Assembly: GCF_048544455.1 (NCBI RefSeq)
Contig: NC_133538.1
Span: 45,027,969 to 45,091,968 of the forward strand
Source: Silene latifolia
Lineage: Eukaryota > Streptophyta > Magnoliopsida > Caryophyllales > Caryophyllaceae
DNA: 64,000 nt
Direction of reading: 5' to 3'
In this document: piece by piece, positions 45,905 through 57,286 of the stretch
Layout: each line of letters starts with the position of its first letter
Position numbering within the stretch: the stretch's first letter is position 1
Position numbers and translations under genes: made by a program
Notes under the pieces: generated by a model
Seen by the model: the letters and a program-made list of their open reading frames with translations, nothing else
What the model was told of the DNA's origin: nothing
Databases searched by the model: none

Positions 45905-48007
45905 ATGGATTCCGAGAAACACTCCAAGATCCCGGTCTTTACCGGTACGAATTTTGGATGGTGGAAACTCAAAATGGAATATTACATCAAAAGCATAGAC
46001 TATCAATGTTGGAACATCATCCAAAATGGAGCTCTTGTTATTGAGGAAACCGATATCTTAAACGGTTTCACCAAAACGAAAGAGGAAAGAGACTACAATG
46101 AAAATGACTTCAAACTTGCCGAAAAGAACTCCAAAGCAATGTCGATTATTCAACGTTGTGTTGGTGAGGGGGAAGTTAGTCGAATCTTTGGATGTCCTAC
46201 GGCAAAATATATTTGGGATTCCCTTGTACTTGCTTATGAAGGGACATCCCAAGTGAGAAAACACCGTGTTGACCTTCTCATGCAACAATATGAGATGTTT
46301 AGAATGTCAAAGGAAGAGTCCATAAACAGTTTTTCTTCACGTTTTTCTTGTATTATTAATGAGCTTAAGAGTCTAGGAAGGAATTTCGAGTCCGAGGACA
46401 TCATTCGAAAAATTCTTCGTAGTCTAACCTCTAAGTGGCAACCCAAGGTCACCGCCATAGAGGAAGCTAAAGACTTGTCAACCCTATCTCTTCATGAACT
46501 AATGGGATCACTAATGGCTCACGAGTTTAATCTCGACAAGCATTCTAGTGAGTCCTCAAAGGGAAAGAGTCTCGCCCTCACATCCTCTCCAAGCGATGGA
46601 GAAGATGAGGAGGAAGACGAGTTTGCTATGTTCTCAAGGAATCTAGCCGGGTTAGTCAATGGTCAAGGAAATAAAAGGTTCACTAATAATTACTTGAAGA
46701 AACGCTTTCCTAAGAAACGATCTAATTCCACCGTAGGATGCTTTAAATGTGGTGATAAAACTCACCAAATTAAAGAATGTCCCAAGTGGGATGACATCAA
46801 ATCAAAGGAAAGAAGAGAAAAAGTTAAAAAGGACTATAAACATAGAGTCATGAGTGCAATTTGGGGAATGTCCGACTCCGAGGAAGATGAGGAACTCATC
46901 GAGGAGGAACTAGAGGCTAAAATGTGTCTTACAAGTCATCTTACGGACAAAGTCTCAAAAATCTCAAAAAATGAACACCTAAGATGCCTCATGGCTAATC
47001 CCGATGACTCCGAATCCGATTCCGACAATGAGGTAAATCATCTAAAGGCCAAGGCTAGAACTTACTGCAAAGAGAAAGTATGTAAACTTCTTGACCAACT
47101 CTTTGATAAGTGTCGGTTTCAAAATGATAAGCTTGAGGTAATGCAAAATGAGATTGAGGAAATTTCTCAAGAGAACTTTAACCTTAAAAATGAACTAAAA
47201 GCAACAGACAGCGTCACTGTCATATCTGAGGCTTATGATGAAGTTAAAAGAGTCAACAAGTTGAACAAACATTTAACTAAATAACTAGAGCGTCTTAGGA
47301 TGACCCCCACGGACGTCTCTGACCTTGAAAATGTCAACACTACCTTGGTGATGCAAGTTTCCTCACTAACCAAGGAACGTGATGATCTTTTAAGGGACAA
47401 AGATGCTCTTGAAAATGAAGTCTATGACCTTGTGGTAGAGATTGTAGACCTAAGAGAAACAGTGTCTGAGACTGTTTCTTTTGACAAACACTTAGACAAG
47501 TCCAAAGAGAAAATTGAATGTTTGGTTAATGAAAACAAGTGTCTAAAAGGTGAGGTAGTTTGTCTTAAGAAAGAAATAGAGGTTCTTCATGAGAGGCTTA
47601 CCTTTCTTCAAAAGGGTATGCCCGAGTGTAGCACTTCTAGATCTACTCCTCATCATAGATACGATGAATTCGTTGATCTAAGCAAACGTCTTGATGAGAT
47701 GACATCTAAGTATGAAGAGTCCAAAGAAAAGGTCGGATATCTCGTGTCTAAACTCAACAACCACACTCATGATTTCATAGTTGAGAAAAGATTGTCTTTT
47801 GAAAGTGTAAACAATGATGAACTCAAGAGGGAAAAAGAAAAGAATTTGCATCTTCTCTCAAGAGTCAATGACTTGACCAATGAACTTGTAAAAGCTAAAA
47901 ACATCACTGAAAAATGGGAAAGAAGTCAAACCATGTTAAACTTTCTCACAAGTCAAACCGAGAGATGTAACAAAGTTGCTGGTTTGGGCTTCAAATGGAA
48001 CAGTTAG
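45905..48007 (+). pseudogene. Gag of the second SIRE-like element, with coiled-coil extension
   Basis: The frame opens MDSEKHSKIPVFTGTNFG. It has the DUF4219/UBN2-type Gag fold (YIWDSLVLAYEGTSQVRK) and a CCHC zinc knuckle CFKCGDKTHQIKEC (about residue 279). An acidic region follows. A TAA at 47282 interrupts an otherwise continuous frame, which goes on as a long coiled coil to 48007 (LENVNTTLVMQVSSLTKERDD). A second knuckle follows in a shifted frame at about 48080 (CNYSGQNGHVFNVC), with its second Cys changed to Ser. Both halves look like one long Gag, as expected for SIRE-type elements. Confidence 0.85.
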
Positions 48008-48269
48008 ACAGAGTGTTGCATCCAGAAGCCTAAAACTGATTTTAGAAGAAGGAAATGCGTGGGTCTTTCCGAGTACATTATTTGCAACTATAGTGGTCAG
48101 AATGGCCATGTCTTCAATGTGTGTAGAAAAAGATTTGATGACATTAACAAGAACATCAAAATAATAAAACAAATATGGATTAGGAAAGACACCGTAAGAT
48201 ATGTTGATCACAAAAGGGGACCCAAGTTTGTTTGGGTTCCTAAACTCAAAATCTAATCTTGTGTAGAGC

Positions 48270-51200
48270 TTGGTGAGGGATAGTGGATGCTCTCGTCACA
48301 TGACGGGTGATAGAAGCCAATTCCTCTCACTCAAAGTAGACAATGGTGGCACGGTAAGGTTTGGTGACAACAAAAAGGGTGAAGTAATTGGCATTGGAAA
48401 GGTTGGTAAGTCACCATTACTTTGTGTCGACAACGTGCGGCTTGTCAAAGGTTTGAAGCATAATCTCCTTAGCATTTCTCAACTTTGTGATAAGGGTAAT
48501 ATTGTAGAATTTAGTGCTAATGTGTGTCGAATAATTGATGCCACTACTAATGAACTAATACTCGAAGGAAGACGCGTACTTAACTAATTTGAACACTCTA
48601 TTCGGTCATACCATGTCTTGCATGAGTGTACTGAACAATGATACTTGGTTATGGCATAAAAGGTTTGGTCATGTTAGTACAAAAACTCTTAATACCCTTA
48701 AAAGACTCGACTTAGTTGAAGGCATTCCCAATATGAAGTTTGATTTTGATAAAGTATGTGATGAATGTGCTAGAGGCAAACATGTTAGAAGTTCCTTTAA
48801 ATCCAAAAAAATTGTGAGTATATCTCAACCTTTACAACTTCTACATATCGACTTGTGTGGACCAATGAGAACTAGAAGTAGAGGTGGTAGTCGTTATGTG
48901 TGTGTCATTGTTGATGATTACTCTAGGTTTGTTTGGGCACTCTTCTTAAGCTCTAAGAATGAGGCATTTGACGAGTTTCTAATTTGGTTAAGAAAGATTC
49001 AAAATAAACTTGATTTAAAACTTGTTTCAATAAGAACCGATCATGGAACCAAATTCGAAAACTCATCATTTGGTGCTTATTGTGATGACAATGGTGTAGA
49101 CCATAACTTCTCGGCTCCTAGAACCCCACAACAAAATGGTGTGGTTGAAAGGATGAATAGGACCCTTGAAGGTATGGCTAGAACAATGTTATTATGTAGT
49201 AAGTTGCCTAAGAACTTTTGGGCCGAAGCGGTAAATACCGCTTGCTACATTCATAATCGTGTCATGATAAGGAGTATCTTGAATAAAACTCCCTATGAAT
49301 TGCTACGTGGAAGAAAACCCAATATTTCATATTTTAGATGTTTTGGAAGCAAATGTTTTGTTCATAACAATGGTAAAAACAACTTGGGTAAGTTCAATCC
49401 ACTTAGTGATGAAGGAGTATTTATTGGCTACTCTGATCATAGCAAGACCTATAAAGTTTACAATAAACGAACCATGTTGATTGAAGAAAGCATCTATGTC
49501 ATTTTTGATGAATCTAGTGTGCTTGGACAGGTACAAAACGTGGAAGAAGATGATGATGATGATGATGAGTTTGAGATTGGTCTTGTTCGAAAAGATTTCG
49601 TGTTCGAGGAAATAGAAGCTCCCAACGCTGACTTGCAACAGCCACATGGACTGTTACCTTCAAAGGAAAGCTGTAACTCAGGGGGAACACGTGGTACACC
49701 TGCTGCTGTTTCCTCTCTGGATGCAACAGAGCCAACGACTGTTGCCTCCACCTCCAGAACTGAATCAACCCAAAATAGTGCTGATGAAGATCACTCCGAG
49801 CAAAAAGAAACAGTCACTGTGACTGATGCTGCTGAGGGGGAACAAGAAACCGTTGTTCCAAAGAAGTGGAAACATCAAAGCTCTCATCCACTCTCTAATC
49901 TCACAAGCGATCTCAACTCGGGAATTCGAACAAGATCATCCCTCAAAAATCTCGCTCATCTCAACGAATATTGTGCTCACAATGCCTTCCTTTCTCAAAT
50001 TGAACCCTCAAATGTAACAGTCGCTCTGACTGATGCAGACTGGTTGCTTGCCATGCAAGAAGAACTCAATCAATTCAAAAGAAACGAGGTATGGCACTTA
50101 GTCCCTAGACCGCCTAATCGTACCGTCATTGGTACTAGGTGGGTCTTTCGCAATAAGCTTGGTGACTCGGGAGAAATTGTAAGGAACAAGGCTAGGCTAG
50201 TGGTGCAAGGTTATAACCAACAAGAGGGTATTGACTATGATGAGACCTATGCTCCGGTAGCTAGACTTGAAGCCATACGATTACTTATAGCTTTTGCGGC
50301 TCACAACGGCATTAAACTCTTCCAAATAGATGTTAAAACCGCTTTCTTAAATGGATATTTGGAAGAAGATGTCTTTGTAGAGCAACCACCGGATTTTGAG
50401 AACAATGATTTGCCTAACCATGTTTTCAAATTAGACAAAGCTCTTTATGGTTTAAAACAAGCACCTAGGTGTTGGTATGATAGATTGTCTAAATGTCTTA
50501 TTTAAAATGGTTTTAAAAGAGGCTCCGTTGACAAAACATTGTTCTTAAAGTCACAGTTAGACGAACTGTTGGTTGTACAAGTATATGTTGATGACATTAT
50601 ATTTGGTGCAACAAATGAACTCCTTTACTTATATTTTTCGGAACTAATGAAATCGGAGTTTGAAATGAGCATGATGGGTGAGCTAGGATTTTTCCTTGAG
50701 CTCCAAATTAAACAATCAAAGGATGGAATCATGATTCATCAACAAAAGTACATTAAGAAAATGCTTAAGAAATTTGGGATGACAAATGGTAGGTCTCATG
50801 ATACACCTATGATAGCCGGGTCCAAATTAGACAAAGATGAACTCGGTAAGAATGTTAGTGAAAAGGTGTATAGAGGTATGATAGGCTCACTTCTCTACTT
50901 GACCGCAAGTCGTCCCGACATTCTCTTTAGTGTTTGTTTATGTGCTAGGTTCCAAGAAAATCCGAAAGAATCCCATTTTAAAGCCGTTAAACGAATTCTT
51001 CGGTATTTGATTGGAACAAAAGATCTCTACTTATGGTATCCCTTACATTGCCCTTTTGATCTCATAGGCTTTTCAGATGCGGACTATGCGGGGTGCACGG
51101 TCGATAGAAAGAGCACCTCCGGAATTGCAACATTCTTGGGTCCTTGCTTGATTTCATGGGGCTCAAAGAAACAAAACACGGTAGCTCTTTCAACGGCCGA

Positions 51201-51527
51201 AAGCGAGTATGTTAGTGCCGCACATTGTTGTTCTCAACTCCTTTGGGTAAGACAACAACTCTTGGATTTTGGTATTATTTTTGACTCCGTTCCCATAATG
51301 TGTGATAATACGAGTGCAATAAATATTTCCAAAATCCTATTCAACACTCTAAAACCAAACATATTGATATTCGTCACCATTTCATTCATGATCATGTGGA
51401 GAAAGGACATGTTAGACTTATCTTTTGCAAAACCGAAAATCAAATTGCCGACATTTTCGCTAAGCCACTTGCAAGAGAACATTTTGAGAAATTTAGACTA
51501 GAAATTGGGTTAATTAATTGCTTGTGA
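48270..51527 (+). pseudogene. Pol of the second SIRE-like element
   Basis: Protease: RDSGCSRHMTGD at about 48275. GAG-pre-integrase and zinc-binding HHCC: WHKRFGHVS...CDECARGK. The DDE core is complete: HIDLCGP, RTDHGTKFEN, QQNGVVERMNRT. Reverse transcriptase: QIDVKTAFLNGYLEE, YGLKQAPRCWYDR, YVDDIIFGAT. RNase [31 protein letters not shown]. Breaks: stop at 48585-48587 before TNLNT context, TAA at 50503, and a one-base loss near 51335. Otherwise well kept. The enzyme set would copy the element RNA and insert the DNA. Confidence 0.9.
49637..50034. repeat. Cluster of four AACAGT-N7-ACTGTT inverted motifs
   Basis: Copies at 49637-49655, 49725-49743, 49809-49827 and 50016-50034 all have the same 7-base spacer. 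They lie in the poorly conserved linker between integrase and reverse transcriptase. Two reading frames are used (LQQPHGLL versus ATEPTTVA and ETVTVTDA). Related copies elsewhere are listed in the findings. Confidence 0.65.
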
Positions 51528-51874
51528 TTTCTAGTGTGAGTCTTGCTAATTTCTCCAATTGATTAAACTAAAATGGACATATGTTATTAAGTGTTCTAAG
51601 TGCCTTCATATTATTTTTAGACCGAAAATTGACACCATATTCGTGAGTCGATAATCACTCAACCTCATATCTAAATTTACGTTTATATTATGCTATCTTG
51701 CTTTTTATTTCGAGTGATCAATTTAATTAATTGGGCCAACCACCTCCACTTGCCTCATTTATTGTTTGGGCCATTTCTCTCCTTAACCCACCGCCCAAAC
51801 TCCCTCAACCCACAAAACCTTCACCTTCCACTCCCTCCATCTCACCTACCTATTAAACCCTCCTCTTACCCACC

Positions 51875-53594
51875 ATGGTCAAAACCTCTTTTAATACCAC
51901 CATCCCCATCAAACCCGTAAAAATGACCAACCCATCTACATCATCAGACCCACCACCTACTTCTCAAACAATGTCATCTAAAAAAGACTCCTATGCCTTT
52001 CCTCGCCATCAAAACCCATCCACAAATCCATCACCTACCCCTAACTCAGAACCCGTAAGCCCTCATCCAACACCTCTCGCCACTATCCCCCCACATACGG
52101 TCCCATCCGACGACGTTTCAATCTCCACCATGGTTGGGCGTCGAACTCGAGGTGGTCGCAAAAAGAATACCACTGACTCAAGCTCCTCCACCGAGACCGT
52201 CACTGTGGATATTGATGAAAATGAAGAAACTCCGTGTGATATAAGTGTGGATCCGACTAAGTCTGTCGATTCCGGTAAAGAAAGGTAACAAAAGAAAAGA
52301 AACAGCTGCTTCATCGTCCCTACCTCCTATTACTGAAAGTGTCGAACAAAGTGAAGTTGAAACCGCACCAATTAATCCTCCTGTTGAATCATCTCTTGAA
52401 CCCCCTTCCAAAAAATCAAAACCCTCAAAGAAAAAATTAGTATACCTCTCACCTTCAGATTCCTTGTCCTTGATTTCTAAATGGGATATGGCTAGTGTTT
52501 GGCAACAACTTGAAAACTTGGATCTCCCTACCTCCATCTACAAAAACTGTGAAAAATTGATGAACCCCAAAGCTATTCACTCTCCTCGGGTCTATAAACA
52601 GTCCTGGTTTGAGTCTCCCACATTTCATAATGTAAGAGACATGATTATGGCTCAAGGGTGGGAAAATCTATTGGAGCTTCGTGAACCCGTGTTTGTCAGT
52701 GAAGTGGTTCAGTTCTTTGCAACGGTCCGAGTGGATAAATCGGGTGATTTCCTCATGGCTAAGGTTAATGGTAAGCCACTCAAACTATTTCAATCTGATT
52801 TTGCTACCGCTCTTAATGTCCCAACCGGAGGTTATGACAATCTCCCTGCTGAAACTTGGGTAGCCTTCCCTTATGCCTCACCCCTAGCCGTTCCCAAAGT
52901 TGTTTGTCCAAAAGCTGTCACTTGTGGTCCCGTTAGCAATACCTCCATACCCCCTCCTCTCCGATTAATCTTTAACATGCTTTGTCGTTCTCTTTATCCT
53001 TCGGGTGACCGGGGAAAATTGTTCATAGCCCAACAATACCTCATATATCATATTGCCACTCACAAAAAGGTCAATTTGATTGGGTTAATGTTTAAGCTTT
53101 TTAATCTCATCTCAACCAAACTCTATAAACCCTCCTCTAATGTGCTTCATCTCCCCTATGGAATGTGGTTGTCAATTGTGCTCAAGGCACACGGGGTGTT
53201 AGTGAGCTCTAGTATGGGATCCTTGGATATGTGTGATATAATGAGTGATGGTCAAATGGGAAAGATGCTTATCAAAGTGGATAATGATGAACTAATTTCT
53301 TTGAAGATTAAGTCTGAACCGGAGGCTGGGTCGTCTAGTCAAGTTGGAACGGGTAGTTTACGGGAAGTTCTCCAAGCCATTGCTGATTTGAGTGCTTGGG
53401 TCAAGCATGATACTAGTCAAAAGGACGTGGCTCTCTAGGCTCTTACATCCACTATGGACGTGATTCATGGTGAAGTGGATATTATTTCCACACCTGTCTC
53501 AACTAAGGAGCATGGTGATGATGGTATAGCCGACCCATTGGATGAAGACCTCTTGGGTGAAGAGTCGGATGGTGACCAAGCCTCCCCCCCTTAA
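51875..53594 (+). pseudogene. Third ORF of the second SIRE-like element
   Basis: It starts MVKTSFNTTIPIKPVKM and is Ser/Pro/Thr-rich for about 130 residues. A frameshift at about 52270-52285 joins it to KPSKKKLVYLSPSDSL. The globular part then runs to about 53300 (PVFVSEVVQFFATVRVD, HLPYGMWLSIVLKAHG). It matches the ORF at 35071-37085 in order and motifs (QFxATVxVD; PYGMWLSI). A TAG at 53436 precedes an acidic end (DPLDEDLLGEESDGD). No membrane span or signal peptide is visible. Function unknown. Confidence 0.72.
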
Positions 53595-55470
53595 ACAAAC
53601 TCCCCTTCCCATATTATCCTTACCTTGATTTTGTCCCACCTTGTTGCGCCCTTTTCAAACTTTTTTCACTCTTAATATTTTGCTTGGTGGTGTATGTTAA
53701 ACTACTTTTAGCCGTGGTGAACTATGGTTAGACTATGTTTCAACCGTATGTTTGTGTTGACCTTGTTATCTTGTCACGCTTATGTGTGTCTTTTTGTGTT
53801 TTCTTACGTGTGTTTGCTCTTAAATGCTTTTGACATCCCTGCCCTTTTTGATGATGTCAAGAGGGAGAAAAGGTAAACTCATGCTCTTAATCTCTTTGCA
53901 TATTGGTTAACCCATAACTAGGCCTAACCTTCATAACTTTTGCTCTTGTTTTGGGGCAATGTAAACTTGCCATGGTAAGTTTGATCTAAGTTCTTGCTCT
54001 ATAAGGTAATATAGTCCCTTCTCTCATATGATCTTGCTTGATTAAAATCTTGAAATAAGGTGTTTACATTGCTTACATTCGTTTTAGGGCTTGTCATCAT
54101 CAAAGGGGGAATTTGTTAGGTTCCTTTGATTGATGATAACATGCCCATTTAATGTGTGCTTTCTTACACTACTACAAAAATGATCAAAGAGAACGGTTGG
54201 TAACCGTTCTTATACGTAGTTTGGACCGTCCTGTGGCCAAGCGTTCTCTTTGATCTAAGAGAACGGTTGAAATCAAGTCAACCCGGTCTCTTTGTAACAA
54301 CAATCAGAACGGTTGCCTTTTAGAACCGTTCTCTTTGATATCAAAGAGAACGGTTGCATATAAGAACCAGTCTCTTTGATAAGGCAGTTCTCTTTGTTAG
54401 AGTTTTAGAATTTTTGGCGCCTTAGTTCTACCTTTTCAAAGAGAACAGTTGTGATGGTACTAACCGCTCTCTTTGATCCTATTATTTTTTTAAAAAAATA
54501 TTTCTATTTTTATCGTAACCCTACACGATTGAATCGTATAGCTCATAAGAATTAAACCTGTTACAATTCAGAAACTCCAGCAATTTTTACACAAGAATAA
54601 CCTTCCGATATAATTTGAACCATTAGGACAAATTCTATTAAAATAAAATACAAAATCGTATCATGTTATTAAGAGCCTACAAATATCGAAGATACGCTAC
54701 CATGTGCAAAACATAAATAAAAACCCTTCAATCCTCATCACTTAGTCGCATCATACTGCAAATAAATCGAACTTCAAAAAATTGTAATCATCATCTGCAG
54801 AAAAATGAAGCTTGCATTAGTCGCATGATTTACTATTTTTTCTCCTTTATTATTTTCTCTTTAGCGGCTCTTAAACACATAGAACACACCAATATATGGC
54901 ATACAATTATGATAAATATGCTCATTAAAAACTCAATGTAGTAGCAGTTCTAAATTAGTCAAAGTTAGACCGCATCTGATCGATATACCGACAAAAGCAC
55001 ACGCACATGTAAAACAATCAGGTAAAAAGCCGACAATTTTTTTCTTCACATAAAAACTACTCCTAGCATTTATCATTTAAGCAAAATCCATGTCCTCAGC
55101 CCCACAATCCACCCACAACATAAAGTGGAAGGAAAAAAAAAGTTGAAGAACAGAAAATCGTTACCAATCAAATCTAGCAAATGACATAAAGGAAAGCATG
55201 AAAAAAAACATCAATAATCGTCAGAACTTGGAATTCACCACAGCCTTGTTTTCTGCTCATGTTCGATAGTATAAAGATTATCATCTTGTTTTCTCATTTT
55301 CAGGAACGACACTAAAAGAATCGGTAGTAGAAAGTGTTACCAAAGACAAAATAGGGATTGATGCACCAGGAAGCATGGAATCGCAAGCATGGAATCGCCT
55401 GATCCAAAACACATAAAGAGGAAAAAAAATGGGTAAGTTAAGCCAAATGCCTTTGTTGCAGAACCTTGGT

Positions 55471-55752
55471 AACCTCCTCGGGAGCCATAAAACCTTGTCT
55501 TCTTCATAGAAGCATTCTTGGCCAATTGGTTTTAAGACTACAAGAAAAGTAAACTACAATAGACATTTAATAGAGTGAACTGGAGATATCTACCTGGTTA
55601 ATAATAAATGTAATAATTGGCATGTGGATTATAAACGTCTTGCGCTGCAACCGACTCTTGACCTATCTGACCTTTGATGCTGGGAGTAGCACACTGCGCA
55701 GATGATGTGGATTCCAAATGAGTCCCATTTTCACGAGCAGCCTATATACAAA
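55471..55752 (-). pseudogene. Unidentified captured exon(s), possibly YTH/ECT-like
   Basis: On the minus strand an exon-like block from about 55742 to 55593 encodes AARENGTHLESTSS and QDVYNPHANYYIYY and then meets a stop. It has intron-like borders (AG before, GTAGATAT after). A second block below 55530 encodes AKNASMKKTRFYGSRGGYQG. The Tyr/Asn-rich style recalls the N-terminal region of plant YTH-domain (ECT) proteins, but the YTH domain itself is absent. Treat the identity as a guess. Confidence 0.3.
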
Positions 55753-56367
55753 TAAAGTCGGATAATGCTTGCTTTATATCACGGAAGAAGCGTGAAAGTG
55801 ATTTGCAATCTCCTAAATGAGGCATCCACCATGTAATACACCAGTAAATAAAAGATCAACTAATAATGGATAAATATTTTCTTGAACTTAAAAAAGAGGG
55901 AGAGACTCGGAGATATACCATAGCCTGTTTTGCTGAATTGGGAACAAACAAACTGGAATTGGTCCCTTTTTACTGAAATACAAAATTAAAAAGAAATAAG
56001 ACACAAATTATATGAAGAAGTACCAACGGCGAAATCAAGAGAGATCATACATTGAACGCAGTAAATGTATCATATTGATATGGCATTATGAAAGAAATAA
56101 AATAGAAACTAACATGTAATGTCATGAGACTAATTTACATTAGAAATTACTTAGAAAAAAATCTATTGTTCAAATCGTGTAATTAACTAATTGCCTTTTA
56201 TGTTAAGAAGCTAAAGTATGTGAATCACCATGAAATAATGACATGTATACATTTAAATGGAATAACCTTATTCTCAGACTAACATAAAGATTAATATTGA
56301 TATAGTTGATGACAAGTATTTGGTGCTTATTTTTATTTATGGTAGGTAACTCTACTGATCTATGCAG

Positions 56368-56543
56368 AGGTCACTTGTTGGATGGTAATAGGAGAAAGAC
56401 ATGCAACACGGATAAGAAATTTGTACCTGAAAACCATACTCAGACAAGAAATTGCTTTCTTTGATAAAGAAGTTAACACGGGGGATGTTGTCGGCAGGAT
56501 GTCCGGCGATACTATTATTTTACAAGATGCTATGGGGGAGAAG
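56368..56543 (+). pseudogene. Captured ABCB (P-glycoprotein/MDR) transporter exon
   Basis: A 176-bp exon has intact borders (CTATGCAG before, GTAATA after) and an open frame. It encodes [34 protein letters not shown] and [19 protein letters not shown]. This is the well-conserved part of the first transmembrane domain of plant ABCB transporters, just before the intracellular coupling segment. Only this exon and some flanking intron are present, so it cannot make a transporter. The absence of stops suggests recent capture. Confidence 0.85.
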
Positions 56544-56769
56544 GTAATAATATATGACAAAATGAATTTATACAACTAATATCAACATGTGTGTTTTTGT
56601 TAAAGATGCTCCTGATCCAACAATATGAACTATTTATTCGACGTATCGAGCGACATAAGAATAAGAGGGTTCAGGTTAATTACTTCATTTATACAACCAA
56701 TTGTTTCTGTGTCTAATGTACTACGAATAATAAGATATTATGACTGACCTTGTTACATAACTAATACAG

Positions 56770-57286
56770 CGCCAGGAAAAGAGAACCGGTACAAGACCTT
56801 TGTCTGATCGAAGTTCAACAAACCCAAACTGCAGTTCTAGAAGCTCTCCCAAGGTTGAGGAAATCTCTGGAAAATCCTTACTTGAGGAGCCTTCCACTAG
56901 AGCACCTAGCACCTTGAGAAACGTATTAACATGAGAATTTAGATCAAGTGACCAAGATAAGTTATGCCGGGATGATTCACTTGTGGCCAAGTTTGTGGAT
57001 TCTGCAATTATTAGGTGGTCTGAAGTTGAAGATGCTTGTCATCATGGTCTAGTCGAACCTACTATATAAACACGAAAGAGGCATTAAATGCCATAAATAA
57101 CATGTTTCGAGAACCTATTGAGCCAGAAAACGCTATTTCTAGATCATCTAGAAGCAAACCCAAGGTAAATCAAAACACAGACAGTGTAGTTGAAGTATTT
57201 GTTGATGAAAATTCAGATGTAGCATCTCGACAACAAGATTATGAAAAGCACAAAACACTGAAGAACAATTATGAAAATCAACCGGT
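56770..57286 (+). pseudogene. Captured BUBR1/MAD3-like mitotic checkpoint gene fragment
   Basis: The region encodes RQEKRTGTRPLSDRSS, then VAKFVDSAI and VEDACHHGLVEPTI, then NTKEALNAINNMFREPIEPE and VEVFVDEN. The order FVDSA, DACHHGLVEPT, KEAxNAINxMFREP and FVDEN is what I recall for the C-terminal half of plant BUBR1 spindle-checkpoint proteins. It has a TGA at about 56935 and a frameshift at about 57060. Introns seem partly removed or retained (donor-like AAG|GTAAAT at 57164). It is a non-functional captured fragment. Confidence 0.65.

Noticed and set aside
56368-56543. A working ABCB transporter gene
   Set aside because: Only one exon is present and it lies within the termini of a CACTA element, with no other transporter exons nearby.
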